Of a DNA stretch of 32,703 nucleotides, positions 10,541 to 24,186 are shown one piece after another (within the stretch, counting starts at the first letter, position 1; each line of letters begins with the position of its first letter). A program made the translations under genes and the position numbers. Location: contig CAXKVV010000258.1 in the NCBI GenBank assembly GCA_964058805.1, positions 1 to 32,703 on the forward strand, in the 5' to 3' direction. Under the pieces are notes generated by a model that ran no database searches, had not been told where the DNA came from, and saw only the letters and a program-made list of their open reading frames with translations. Source of the stretch: Schoenoplectus triqueter. Lineage: Eukaryota > Streptophyta > Magnoliopsida > Poales > Cyperaceae.

Positions 10541-12125
10541 CTTCTCAAAAATCCATACAAGATTTAAAAAATAAAAATCCTGCAAACTAACTCAAGTCGT
10601 AATATGCATGATAAGAATTGATATATATAACAATTGAAAATAAACACATGAAAATAATTACATAGCTCTATTTCATGCGGGCAAAACATAATTATTTTCA
10701 TACTTCTACGTGCACTATACATCATAATTACATAGCTCTTTTTATTCACACTATTCTCTTTCCAAATTTTCTGTGATTTTATCATTTTAAATATATTAAC
10801 ATAGTGAGTATATATATATAACGCTCTAAATTCTAAAGCAATATTTAATTAGGGAATAATAATACATCAAAATTCGAATAAAATAATAAAAGAAACGAGT
10901 CCGGATTAAAATGCAGGACAATTATCCAAAGAAAGGACTCGACCTCGTGGCAACCGAAAGTGGCAAAATAATAACAACTCCAGATTTATAAAAGTTGGAT
11001 CAAATTTCTCAAAAAAAAAAAAGTAAGTTGGATCTAAGGAGGTGGGATTCCTGTCAAAAAAAATTAAGGCGGTTTGGAACCATGCATACATGTATGTCCA
11101 ATTTTTGGGGTTCTTTTTAATGATCTTATATTAGTTAGAGACACACATGGACATGGGTCGGCGCGCAAATTGATTTAGCATTCGAGTCGGACTGTTAAAT
11201 CTCTCATCCTCATCGGGCATGTGTGCATAAAATGACAGAGAAAGTGGTTACATTAATTAATTTGTCTACGTTTAGGTCTTCTGGAGATAGATGGAGACAA
11301 ATTATTGTCGGCCTCTAATTTTTAGAAAGATACATGAATACCGTTTCATTCTATAAGACATTGATGACGTCGTCGTGGTAAATTTTGATGAAATGTTTTA
11401 AATTCGATAGTAATTGAAGGACGTCTGAAATTCATGATTTGAATGTAACACATTAAAAAAAATTAGAAATTTATAATTGTTAATTAATTAGTAATAGTAA
11501 CACTAATATATGTACAAAGTATCTAAAATATTAAAAAATATATATGTATATACGAAGCAAGTGCGATTAATGGTGTTATAATTGGGCAAATTCATAATAA
11601 AATTAGACAAATATGAAATTGAACAAATTTTATATAACACGTACAATTGAGAAAAATGGTAACTACGCTTCATACTAAAAAAAATCCAATTAAACGAGGG
11701 CTCATTTGAGAATAGTTATTTAAACAAGACTGATAATAGATATAAAAAAAATCATTAAAATAAAATTTTGTTTCAAACTTCATGTAATTTAACTTCTATT
11801 CGGTATTCCATCAATAAGCATTAAAGTTACATTAAATTTGCACTATCTAGATGATGGTCCATAAAAAAACAAATAACACTTAAATTGCATATTGTATGAA
11901 GTTTTGACACACACTCCATCTATATGTTTATCCTTTTCCTTTTTTTTCCTTTTTTAATTTATTTGAACTCGTTGTTAAAATCATCGTAGTGCTATTGTCA
12001 AGTGATCCCTCTTATTTAAATTCTTAAAAAAATAGTCAGATGTACAGCATCTGTTATTAAAACTAAAAATATCTAGAAATATTCTTGAACTTGCTCATTT
12101 TATATTCTCCGTAAATTATTGGTAC
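10541..12125. other. AT-rich intergenic DNA
   Basis: No gene or element ends are recognised. The phrase AATTACATAGCTCT occurs twice, near 10655 and 10726, as a minor local repeat. Open frames at 10564-10785 and 10906-11091 look like chance. Confidence 0.5.
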
Positions 12126-13111
12126 TAGGGCTGCAGCTCTGCAGACCTCAAGTAAATAAGTAACAATATAAAATTTTTAAATATACTTAATAAAATTTAA
12201 TATTGAAAAAAATTTAGAAATAATATTTGCAAATTCTAAATAATAATGATAATTATAAATAATTATTATAATAATAAATAATCTAAATAAATAATTAATT
12301 ATTTATGAATAATTATATAAAAAGTTATAAGATCCATATGCAGATCCATATTCAAGTGAATCCATTAAAAAAATTATAAGATTCATATGCGTATCTATAT
12401 CCAATAAAATTTTGAGAATCCAAATGCGAATCTATAAAAAAAATTATAAGATTCATATGCGGATCCGTATCCGATAAAATTTTAAAAATCCAAATGTGTA
12501 TTCATAATTGCTATTATAATGGATTTCAGATCGGATTCGAATTATATTTCGGATCTTGTATTATAACAATATTAAAAATAACATAAATAATATGTGACAA
12601 GAGACAAATTATCATATTATCTTAAAATTATTTCAAATGGAGTAACAATCATAATCTATTTGCTATTATGATAATCTTAAAATTATTTATTCCAATCATA
12701 AATATAGCAGCAATCATAACTATTTGTTCCAACTTTCAAAATATACAATAAGCATCAAATAACATAATAAAATATACCTAATTAATATAATACTTATTAT
12801 TCAACTTTATGAATCAACACGAGTGAAACATAAATATTGGTCTTCAATTTAAACTAAATTAGCCATGTCTATTTTATTAATTGACATATGATATAATTTT
12901 ATTTTACTTTTGTTTTATTTATTTATCGAATTCATAGCTGATTCAAATTATAATCTTATAAGATTCAAATGATCCATTATATTAGATGAATCATTTTTTA
13001 AAATTCATATATGGATCTAATAAATTAATAAATATATTATAAGGATCAATATGTGCATATACGGATCCATGTAGATTCAGATCGTATTTTTTTCTGGTTA
13101 TAGCAGCCCTA
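12126..13111. mobile_element. Nonautonomous hAT-like element, about 986 bp
   Basis: The left end (12126) reads TAGGGCTGCAGCTCTGC. The right end, reverse-complemented from 13111, reads TAGGGCTGCTATAACC. This gives a 9-bp perfect terminal inverted repeat beginning TAGGG, usual for plant hAT elements. Near both ends the sequence is rich in variants of GGATCCATATG and GATTCATATG (12330-12540 and 12960-13080), as expected of subterminal transposase-binding motifs. No coding sequence is seen. The flanking 8-mers (ATTGGTAC left, TTTGTGTG right) do not match, so the target duplication has decayed or one end is displaced. Confidence 0.6.
12373..12512. repeat. Two copies of a 70-bp subterminal repeat
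   Basis: Units start at 12373 and 12443 with ATTATAAGATTCATATGCG, followed by a variable GTATCTATATCC or GATCCGTATCC part and then ATAAAATTTT. A shorter related unit begins near 12324. The repeat lies inside the hAT-like element. Confidence 0.75.
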
Positions 13112-15494
13112 TTTGTGTGGCGGAGCCGAGGCTATTTTTTTCTGTAAATGGGAGCTGAATGTTACACTGGATTGGCGACCGCTCGTTGTTAGATGAGATG
13201 GGTAGTCATCAGCACATTTCATCGTTACTACCCGCACCATTAAAAGTTACAGTTATTCAACATCACCATTATTTCGTTACGATGGTGAGTCCCGGCGTTT
13301 TGTTGCTGGTGATGGGATCCTATCTTGGATGAACACTCACACTTTTATGGCTCGATGAAAATATATTGGATTTCAATCCGTCCGTCCGTACACGTGGTCG
13401 TGCCCCCTAATTCTTATTTAACAGTGATTTACAATTTTTTCTCAGTAAATTAGGGTTTTTTTTAATATTTTTAACATATTTGTTTTTAAGTTAATCTAGT
13501 TTTTATTAAGAATGACGAGTCTAATTAATGTTGAAAAAATTTAGAGCTCTGTCAGTATTTCTTATCTTGTGTTGACTTTTTTCAGGTTGAGAAATTTAAA
13601 ATGAAAAATTTTGGTCCAGAAATTTCTAATCCACCTAATTTATTTCTATTTCTGAATTTTAACAAAATTATGTCAGTTAGCATATGACTTTTTTCTGAGT
13701 CTAAATTGCCAAAAAATATTTTGTATGCCGTCGAATAGTTATGTCCAAAATTAAGAATCATTTTTATTGACGAAATGTATATTGGGCTCATTATTGTTGA
13801 TCTTATAGATTGATTTTATTTTAAATTTCGCACAATTTAATTGTTATATGATAGTTCATCAAATTCTTAATATATAAAGAGGGTTAAGCCCTCAATCTTT
13901 TCACATTATTAATTTTCTCCGTTATTGATTTTGTTTAAATATTTGCATCTTCTTGAATCTAAGAGTCTATATAAAATAGTTTTCTCTCTTCTCATTTAAA
14001 ATAATATCTGTAATATACTTAAGGTGAAACTTAACTATTAAAATTAATTAAACTATATAGGTTTTCTCATTTACTTTACATTCTCATTACCCGTGTAGAT
14101 AGAACTTATTTTGACTTTAATTTTCTTGTAATAACTTATAAATTAATCAATAAATTTTCATAAATTACTTTTAGCTCTATTTCCTTATTATAAGTCAATT
14201 TAAAAATAGCCCAAATAATTAAAAGATTTATAAAATTAGAAGGAAACTAACATTTAGAAAAAAATATCTATATAACACAACGCAATTATGTATAATTAGA
14301 ATTATGATTGTCTACACAGTGAAGACCAGTACCAATCTCTTTTATTTCTACGCTGCTCACACAAACAAATCACATTTTTTTTTCTAAAGGAGTTAACTAA
14401 GTCTATTAGGAAAAAAATATATTATAAAGGAAAAATAACTTATAAAGAAAAAGAAGAAGATAAAAGCATAATTTTTTTAGAGTCAAGGCATAACTTATGA
14501 ATGAATGAAGATCAGAAATATCAAAATCAGAAAACAATTGAAAAAAAGACAAGGTAGGGAGACGAAGAATCAGTTGTTCAGCTGGATGAAAAGAGAAAGA
14601 GACATGCACGATAGTTCTAGAGAAGATGGTTATAGATTGCCATTTTAACTCTATTGTATTCATATTGAGCTTGGGTCATGCTTTTAACTAGCTGAATCAA
14701 AAACTTATAAAAAAAATCAAAATGAATAATAGAGAAAAATAGACGATTAAACGAAAAATAACCGACTAATCGAATTTATCAGTCGTTTATCATTCAACAA
14801 CGTAAAATCCCCATCTGAATGACTGTGTGTGTCGATTTTTTTACCGACTTTGACTATTCGGCCGTCAAGCCGGCCGCCAAGATTGTTTTTTACAACACCT
14901 ATATATGGATGTGCAGAAAAACTGACAAGAAATCACAATCATTCGTTACAAAGGATAGACAATATAACCCTCGCGAGGTTAGCCATTGCAACGGATGTGA
15001 AATATGTTTATAACGGATGTGATGAGATTTTATTTTGGAGTTTTCTGGATAAAATTTATATATTATTGATTTAATTCGTCACGAAGGTTATGGCCTGAAA
15101 AATCATGAACAAGATTTTGAGGTTATCCGTTACAACGATTATGGTATAATATCTTTATTTTTTATTTTGATCTCAAAATTTACTTTGTTTATCGTTGTTT
15201 ATTATAATTTTAACTTAACATAACTTCATTTTTTGAGATCTTCACGTAATTTGGTCAAAATAAAATTTTCTACTGTTAAAGATTAATATCCTACATTTAA
15301 CATACTCAAAGAAAAAATTAAATTAATTTATAATTATTTTATAAATCCATAAATATAAAAAATGAGAATTCTTATTAGATGTATATAAGAGCAGGTTATT
15401 CAAATTAAAACATACTTAATTTGATTATTTTAGATCTAAAATAGCACATATTAGATATATAAAAGAATCCCCAATATTTAGCCAAACAACCAAG
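13112..15494. other. Intergenic DNA without a recognised gene
   Basis: AT-rich, with a somewhat more complex part at 14760-15010 (CGGCCGTCAAGCCGGCCGCC near 14860 and CCTCGCGAGG near 14970). No domain or element end is recognisable in its overlapping open frames (14819-15074). Confidence 0.5.
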
Positions 15495-17180
15495 AATTTT
15501 AGCGATTAGAAAAGGTCTATGATAAATTATCTAAATATACTCGATATTTGAGATATTATTGAAAATGGATACGTACCAAAAATAGATAAAACCATCTTGG
15601 TTTTGACTAATGCACCCAACTATGCCAAAAGAGATAAGGATAATGCAGTTAATATCATACTTAACTCAATTAGCGAGTCTGTAGCTATACTATTTATTAA
15701 TATGAAAAGTACAATTAAAATGTGAAATACTTTACTCATTAGGTATAAATGAAACTCCCAAATCCAAAGGACCAAGTTGACCGGCCTAGAAATAAAGTTT
15801 GAGAATTTTAGGATAGAAGACGATGAACCTTAGAGGATATGTATATTAGGCTGATGCTTATACAAAATAAATTCATTGAGTTAGGAGAACTGCTATCTAA
15901 TAATAAGTTTATAGGAAAATTATTGTGTGTTTTATTGAGAAGACCTAGGTGGGAAGACTATGTGAGTTCTTTGAAAACAATACAAGGTATAAATGCGACA
16001 TTCACAATGGATGAACTCTATGCACTCCTCCAATATTTTAAAGAGAAACTCAAACAAGGTCGCGAACATCTATAAAATACTAAATTGGTAGCATTTTCCA
16101 CGCAGAATTTCACAACAAATATCTCTCAAATGAGTCATTTATTCAAACTCATGACCGTGAATGCTCAAAAAATAACAAACTCCAATCTAACCTAATTAAG
16201 GTATGTTAAAATTTGAGAGAAAATTTAACAAGGAGCGTGAAAAGAGAAAATAAAAAGGTGATATGTTTTGCATGTCATAAAGAAAAATAAAAAAGAGGAC
16301 AACACCGTAACAATAAGCAATCCAAAAGCTTCAAGAACAAGAAGGCATATGTCATGTGGAGTGCAGATTCAGATGAGAAGTGATGTAAAAGATTCTATAT
16401 CAGAATCACGGAAGATAAGATACTCAGCTTTGTTCGGATAGGCATTGTAGATGAGAAGTACTCTCTAATAGACATCAATGAAATTATAGCAAGTAAAAAC
16501 ATCAATGACCCGATCACCATAGAAGTCTTAAGTAGTATTGTACTTATGAAAAAACAGGAGATGCAATCGTTGGTGCAATATGAGGATAGCACACAATTCA
16601 CGTCATGATTCACCGTCAAGGTAAATTTAAGTTTTAATGATGTTATTGGTAATAAATTTGAGGATGAAATAACATGTTATTTTGGTTATGTAAGCATTTT
16701 CTTGAGTAAGAATTTAATAATAGGGCATGAATCTAGGTTGAGAACTCATGTGGATGAGTCAAATAATGTACAACTCGAAAAATAAAGCATAATTGAGGTT
16801 TTAAAATTTCAAATTATTGAGCTCAAATAAAAGGTAAAAGAACACGAGTCACAATTAAAAGAAATAAGATTGTTAAGGATAAAAGTATAAAATTTAGAGA
16901 TTAAAAATCAGTCTTTAAAAATTCACTAGTGTACTAAGATATAATACTGGATTGGATCTCTCACAATTCTATATAAAAAAACCTCATGACAAAAATGAGT
17001 CTTGAGTTCAAAGAGTTTTTATCTCCTTCGATATCCAATAACACCAGAAATCCAAAAAAAAAGGAACAAATTGAAAGCTCAAATGTCATGTATCAAAAGA
17101 ATAACAATGCTCATGTTTTTTTATTACAATATTATTTGATGGAGGAGGTGAATGCATATTTTGAGGGAAATCTATGCTAA
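15495..17180 (+). pseudogene. Decayed Copia retrotransposon gag
   Basis: Translated pieces in shifting frames follow a Copia-type gag (UBN2 family). IIENGYVPK lies near 15560 and NAVNIILNSISESVA near 15645. ETPKSKGPS and LEIKFENFR follow, then the best block, 15839-16075, with MYIRLMLIQNKFIELGE, LRRPRWEDYVSSL and FTMDELYALLQYFKEKLK. Near 16265 CFACHKEK*KR is a broken CCHC zinc knuckle that has lost its later His and Cys. KNKKAYVMWSADSDE and, at about 16986-17090, FKEFLSPSISNNTRNPKKKE continue the gag tail. There are many stops and frameshifts. No protease, integrase or reverse transcriptase follows and no flanking LTR is visible. Confidence 0.75.
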
Positions 17181-17699
17181 TATTTTTTCTTCATTCTCTA
17201 ATTTTCAAACCAAGGGGAAGAAATCATTTAGTACAATGTCATTTTAAGAAACTCACAAGAGATCATACATTCTCAAGTTACAAATATATATTCATGGGAT
17301 TATTTTGAAAATCGATATATACAAAAATGAGAATTATTTACAACAACAGAACAGATATTTGTCTTCTTTTATGAAAAACAAAGAATTTTGTTGCTTTGAT
17401 AATATCATTACATCTTTTCTTATTTCAAAGATCACACAAAATATAGTTTCTGTGCAAAACTTCCATAAAACTATTTGAATAAATTCGTTAAATTGTCATT
17501 ATTTCAAAATGTACAACCATAAGGTATTTACTAATCAATTTTAAGAAATAATAGTTCACATGAATATTTTATAATTAGGATAAGCCAGATTTCTTTAAGT
17601 AAATTTCGGATTTTTGAATTTTTCTTGTCAGGATTGCTGAAACATTCATTTTAACTAAATCCACCCTCATTAAAACATCGGTCTAAATGTGTAATTAAA

Positions 17700-18140
17700 G
17701 AATAGAGATGCTTCACCTAGTCGCCTCTCAGTTATTTATTGGTGATCGGTTCGCTCCACTTTGTCCATCGATTGGAGAGCAGCTGCCAGTAGGCCCCGCA
17801 ACCAGTGAGAAACTTGTATCTGGTTCAACAAAAATCCACATGAAATTTAATGATAGAACTACGACTAGACCGCTAGTAGGAAAATGACATGCAACAACTT
17901 ATAGCTCTGTAATTACCATCCTGCCAAGGTGATCAGAAAAACAGATTTGATGCCAAATAGAGGCCTAGGCGCATAGGTCACTGTGCAAGTGTCAATTCCG
18001 GTACTTGGACTTGCATGCATGTCGACTTCAGTATAATTGACACATTTAAGTTGCTATCCTTCTCGGAAAGGGATCTCGAATCAGATTTCGTTGACAAGAG
18101 GTCACTAAATACTCGCTTCGCTTGTATGAAAATGGCTATG
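17700..18140. other. Unassigned island of more complex sequence
   Basis: This stretch is visibly richer in G and C than its surroundings and low in homopolymer runs. On the plus strand an open stretch near 18030-18170 reads FKLLSFSERDLESDFVDKRS. On the minus strand one near 17760-17830 reads VEPDTSFSLVAGPTGSCSP. Neither is recognised. It could be an eroded exon, a repeat of unknown class or a regulatory island. Confidence 0.3.
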
Positions 18141-20706
18141 ACATGTTGTCATTATCTAGGGATGAAAAATAAAAAATAATTGAAGAAAAAATAAAAATAA
18201 TATTTTTTTATTTAACTGTCAAATGACACAACATAAATATCGTTTGAATAACTGTTTAGGGCCTTTAGGCCGGTTGTGGATATTTAATTAAAATCCAACT
18301 CATTAAAAGATAATTAGGTTATAGATTTTTCACAAGTACCCATAAATAACGGTTTTAAATTGCAGTAAATTTTAATATTTTAAGCAAATTTAAATGCTGA
18401 ATGGCTCTTTTCAAATCTCTATTTTGAATTTGGATAACAGTATATAATGTAAGATTGTCGAAATTATTAAAAATAGTATTTCTGAATAGCTGTCCAGATA
18501 TTTCAACTTGGAATAGAATATTAGGTTTTAGGTCTTTCAATGAAAGTATAGTTTTTTTCAATAAAAAGTATTAGCCGTATAGAACATAACTGTTTACCAA
18601 AATAAAAGTTGAATAACACTATTCCATGGTGACAGTATCCAATCACATCAAATTAGCAACCCGATGCTCTGTTTGTAAACTGTAAAGCAATCATATCATT
18701 TCATTTCAAAGCTAAAAAGAAAAACAAATTAAATATTAAAAAGCTATACAAAACCAAAAAAGGGAGTAGCAGATCATGCCGTTGATTGATGGCACATGAA
18801 CCTTACAACATGAACCTTACAGTACAAATGTACTATATTTCCATTTGTGGAACAATACTTGCATGCACAAAAAAAGAAGAAAATCTGCTCTTTTTTATAG
18901 TCGAATTGACTAGAAGATAATAAGTTTTTTTTTCATGTAATAACCAAAAATTAATGGAAAAGAATCCATTAGTTTAAAAATATTGTTTATTAAAAGAGGG
19001 CACACATAGCAAAATAAAATTCCTTCTATCTCTAAATTGAAATCAGAGGAGAACTTTTTCAAGAAAAGATTGTCTGAACAAATGAAACGAGTTGAACGAC
19101 ATCATAGAAAAGTATATATTTTTCCAACTCTTAAATGAAAGAAAAAAACTTTCTTCCTAATTTTCATTGCAAATGTGAGTCTGGTTTTCATTTAAAACAA
19201 AACGACGACGACTATGGCGTTGACAATAACGAATGAGGAGGATGAATGATGTTTAGAATTAGGTATGGATCTCATAGTTTTAACATATGATCCTTATTTT
19301 AAAATGGTATTTTATAAAAAGAAAATAAATTACCTTTGATCTGTTGTAAAATTGTATTGCAAAATTCAAAAGGCAAAGCAGTAAACGTCTTTCTTCATAG
19401 AAAATTTTATTTTTAGTGCGTAATGTCGCACATCATTTCAAGTGCTTGATAATATTTTCCGTTAATGTTGTGATTAGAAGCCAATTATTTGATGATATGT
19501 TTATTATGTTTTGTTCATGAATTGAATGATTAATAAGCCATTTGTTTCTTGAGTGTTTTATTATTTATAGACAATCTGAGCTGAAAACTTACATCGTAGA
19601 ACTCTATAATAGAAAGAATTATTAATACTCAAAATAGTCCATAATCTTGATAATTAGCATGGAATATTATTTGGAAATTATAAGATTAGCATGTGAGTTA
19701 AATGATGATTATGTTATACTGACCATGTGATAAGATGTTATCAATTTAATCATATAAATATTTATCAGAGAATAAAGTATTGGTCCAACCCAAAATAGAA
19801 CAATATATGTATTGTGTTTAGTTTAATTAATGTTTTATTTGTGTTTTGTATTATAAAGTATGAGATAATTATTTTTCTATATAAGATATGTGGATATGTG
19901 GATATACTCCAACATCGACTGTAATTCACTGCTACAAAGATGATATCTCAATATGCGTATTTTGTGCGGAAGGAGATATTTGTGAAGAATACTGATGTCC
20001 TTCATATCTAATAATGTAAGTAATTTTGTCACATGACAAACGTTCACCGAGGATGTTGATATTATGTGGTACATATCACCTGTCCATTTGGAAAATTATA
20101 ATGCATATTAATATTGTTAGGTACCATATGATCTATATAGAATTTTTTTATTTCATTATTAATATTCTATTGGGTAACACCAAAAGAAAATGATCAAATA
20201 ATTATATTGTAGTGTGTTCATGTTATGACTAAATTATCATAAGTGTTATGATATTCGAAGTCATTGTAGAATAGATTTATAATGTATATATACGACATAA
20301 TAATATATTTTTTTACTGAACAAAATAACGAAAAAAAAGATAAATAATATGGCATAATTTGTGAGAAGCGTATGATGCTTAATCGGAATATAATAATTTA
20401 ATTAATTAATATAATAAGAGATATATGGGCTCATGCCTGAACTGAATTTCGTCAAAAAATAAACCTAGAGAAAACTTACTAAGTTATGAACTTTATTAGA
20501 AATTATGCAATCTAGTTTTATTTGTTTCAATTTCTTTCTTCTCGCCATTCATGTTAAAAAATGTGATTTTCTTTGGATATGCATTAATTGAAAATATGAT
20601 TTTAATTGATTCATTTCCTTTGCGTCTATGGTTTCTTCTTGTAAGGTGGTGGAACAGTTATATGTGATAATTTTGGGTAGATACTACTACTAGTAGAGAT
20701 ACTGTT

Positions 20707-20778
20707 GGAATTATTTGTACAATAAGATAAAAAAGACACCCTTACTTTTCTTTGTGGAATTATTTGTACAATAAGATA
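20707..20778. repeat. Perfect 23-bp direct repeat, 49 bp apart
   Basis: GGAATTATTTGTACAATAAG followed by ATA occurs at 20707-20729 and at 20756-20778. The spacer contains GACACCCTTACTTTTC. It is noncoding. Confidence 0.85.
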
Positions 20779-21986
20779 TGTCATATGAGAAACGAATCAG
20801 CTGTTATAAAGAAAATAGATCAACAATTACACTAATATCATTTAAAGCTGACAGTGAGAGTGTGAGACCCACTTAAATAATAATCTCTTTGAATTTAATT
20901 TGTACTATTTAACTCAATCCGATTGTCATAATACTATCTCATAATTTCTCAGCCATAAAAAAACTATAACAGCGAATCCAAATCCACGTCATACATAAGT
21001 ACCACTCATAATATTTTTTTTTCTTTTCCTATGCAGATGCAATTAATCGAATCACAGAAAAACGACGAAAAAGAAACGCAAAATCACGACTAAGATTTTT
21101 TGCATTGGAAAAGTGGGAGCAGAAAGAAACGGCGCATTGTTTGATTATTCTCACCACACAGCTTGAACAGTTGCATAGAGACCTAGTAAGACTGTAAGAG
21201 GTGATGGATGATGCTTTCTTATCTACTTTGGTTGTATTGAATTTGTATATGTGTGTGTTGTAGTCTTGTAGACTTGTAGGTGCTGTGGCAAGATAAGATG
21301 TGCCTCATTGACTGTTTTTGTTATTATTGTAGGTGTCAGGGAGACAGCAGAGCAACTTGTTTCCCCCTTTCCCCTCAAAACTTTCTTTTCTCTGTCAATA
21401 GTATTTTTCATTTTTTAAACAAACATAAAAAATAATATGAAACACAGATCATTTTTTCATTTTTTTTCCTGTTTATAGAAGGAAAAAAAAGTGTTTGGGT
21501 AATACACGACAGATCAAGGGGAATGAAGAAACAGAAACCGCTGGCGCATGGACAGAATCCCTTAAAAAATTCCAATTTCAATTTATAGTGCTCAGTAAAA
21601 TAATAAAAATAAAAACAATTACACAACTATGTTTTGTTATTGTGTATGAAACGAAAACATTTTTAAAATGTGACGAAATATTAAATACATCTCCAAATGT
21701 TAATGTGCGACTGATTGCGCACAGCACACTACTAAAATATTTTATTTTCTTGTTACTTTAATGAAGAAACAGTAATAATTTCAAAAAATCTTAATAGATT
21801 TTTGTTGGAGGGTGGGAGTCGGTACGATTTCATTAAAGTATATCAGGATTAATCGAGATATTATTTCTGTGATACATAAGTAACAAAAAATAAAGAAAAT
21901 AAAAATAAAATTCAAGTCAATATATATCTCCAGTCCCCTTCCTACTTGTATCTCAATGCAGCATCAATTCTCTTGAAACATCTGTA

Positions 21987-23210
21987 CACTGCAACTAAAA
22001 GAAATTTCAATAACGATTTTATAAAGTACTAACGATTCTATAATCTTTTATTAAAGAGGTGTTAGAGAAAAATATTATACAATCATTATTCAAAGGTTGT
22101 CTATGAACGGTTTTTTAAACATCTTTAGTAATGATTCTTTCCCAAATAACCGTTATTGAATCACTCTTTTGTAATTATTTTTTTTCTCAAAAAACCGTTA
22201 CTAAAAATTATTTTTTTGCCAAAAATATTTATTAATCATTAGTAATTATTTTATCATAAAATCATTACCAAAGATTTTTTATTATAAAAATATATTTTAT
22301 TCTTTAGTTATTGTTTTATCAAAAAATCTTTACTAAAGGTAATTTTATTTTTATGTTTTTATTTTCAGTAATGATTTTTATAAAACTGCTACTAAAGATA
22401 CATATTTATTAAAAAAAATCATAAGGAGTTTTCTGTGGCCTTATAACATGCATCAATAAGAGTTTTCTATTAAAAATTAAGTATGTTTGTACATGAGGTG
22501 CTTAATTTTTTTTTCTTCTCTCTTTATCTCTCTGCCCTGATCAGTTTTCAAAATGGATAGAATAGGAATGATATGAATTAGATAACAATGAATTTGATAA
22601 TAGTTCAGGGGTGGACCTGTGGAATGCCACTTTTCTACATTTTAGTAACGAACTAACGATTCTTAAGTTAAAAAAAATTACTAAAGATGACTTTTATTAA
22701 TTATTACTAATTTATTATCAAAAACCCGTTACTAAAGGGTTTCACAATTTTTTCTTTTCTTTTTGCCTGATAATGTCAAACCTTTAGTAACGGTCTTTTT
22801 GTAAAAAAAAATTACTAAAGGTCAACTTTAGTAATGATTATTATAATTTTTTTTAAGGATTTTACTATTTTTTTCTGACAATGTTATAACCCTTTAGTAG
22901 TGGGTTTTTAAGAAGAATCATTACTAAATATAATCTTTAGTAATAACGGCTTACCAAAAGCTTTTAATAAAATTTTCCTTGACAATGACAGAACCTTTTG
23001 TAGTTATTTTTATTAAAAAAATATTATCAAAGTTTTTTATAACTTTTTGATGATTGTTGTCTAATTTTTATTAATGATTTTTTTTCATTCAGTATCGTTA
23101 TAGAGAACTTCAATAATATTTTAAAAATACCACCAATGAATTTCAATAATGATTTTCATCATAAATTATTACTAAATGGGTGTTACCAAAACTCATTTTG
23201 AGTAGTTGTG
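21987..23210. mobile_element. Nonautonomous CACTA-like element, about 1.2 kb
   Basis: The left end reads CACTGCAACTAAAAGAAATT. The right end, reverse-complemented from 23210, reads CACAACTACTCAAAATGAG. Both resemble the CACTACAAGAAA-type termini of plant CACTA transposons. Flanking triplets are GTA and GTT, a 2/3 match to a 3-bp target duplication. From 22000 to 22420 and from 22640 to 23170 the element is packed with variants of TTTAGTAACGGTTTTT in both orientations, the dense subterminal repeats expected of CACTA elements. A non-repetitive core lies at about 22430-22630. No transposase is encoded. Confidence 0.65.
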
Positions 23211-24153
23211 GTTTGAAGTGGATTTAGTTACTCCTTGTTCATGACCCTATGTACCAGGTAGTAAGGTACCTTAATAATTTCAAATTACGGAATAAGTTCG
23301 AGTTTGTATTCCCTAAAGTACGTATTAAATAATTATTCAAATTTATAACGATTGTCGGATTTAGATCGCAAGTAGGAGAATTATGACAGTGTCCTTTAGA
23401 TTCATGGGGGCGGACAATTTAGATAATTACTTATACAACATTTTAGATGGTGCAAATTACAATAAGTTTGTATTTCTCCAACTCTCTCAAGTGTTTTGGA
23501 GACAATGTCTTGATCTTGTGAGGAGAGATTGAATTGTTATTTTCTGAATCAACGTGTATCAATTAATCTTGGAAAATAAAATACTCGGGAATGGAGAGAC
23601 AACACGATACAATATGTCCTTTGAATATACGACTTTATTCATCATTATTATTATTTTTTTGCCTTGGTGATAACTTCTACAAACTTCGTGAAAAAATATT
23701 CTCCAAAAGCTGAAATTAAAAAAATGAGAACTGCGAGGCCTCTTTTTTTTTTAACAGCCATGATCTTGACAGATCATCAATTCATAACCTCTCTCTTTCG
23801 TTCAATAAAGTTCATAAAGTGGTTTTTAGGATAATTTATTGTCGCGTACATTTTTTGTCCGATGTTTCTTAATTGTAAATAAATTAATTAATGAGAAGCG
23901 ACAGTGTGAATTTAAACAGAGGAGAATCGTTTTGAACCAATTTCCGTAGCTGATAATTAAATAGATGTTTGTGATGCCAATACGGAATTAAAATTCTTGC
24001 TTCAATTATTATTGTTGCGTTGAACTTTTAAGGCTCATTTGAGAACTAAACAGTACGGCAATTTACATTCAAGAACTAAACACTACTTGCCTCATGAATT
24101 TAAAAAATATCATTATATGTGCTATGTCCGTGATCAAAATCCGACGATTATTA

Positions 24154-24186
<33 letters not shown>

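Larger units (their letters stand above)
17181..21986. other. Long intergenic region, mostly AT-rich
   Basis: No gene is supported over 4.8 kb. A less AT-rich island at 17700-18140 is reported separately. CATGAACCTTACA occurs twice in tandem near 18795-18820. A 23-bp direct repeat lies at 20707-20778. The short open frames within (18355-18561, 19877-20074, 21223-21761) show no family signature. Confidence 0.5.

Noticed and set aside
14819..15074. Two overlapping plus-strand open frames in a moderately GC-rich patch
   Set aside because: Both frames are equally open and neither resembles a known protein, which argues for chance or a repeat of unknown class.
16395..16619. Minus-strand open frame within the gag relic
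   Set aside because: It is antisense to the decayed Copia gag and has no signature of its own.
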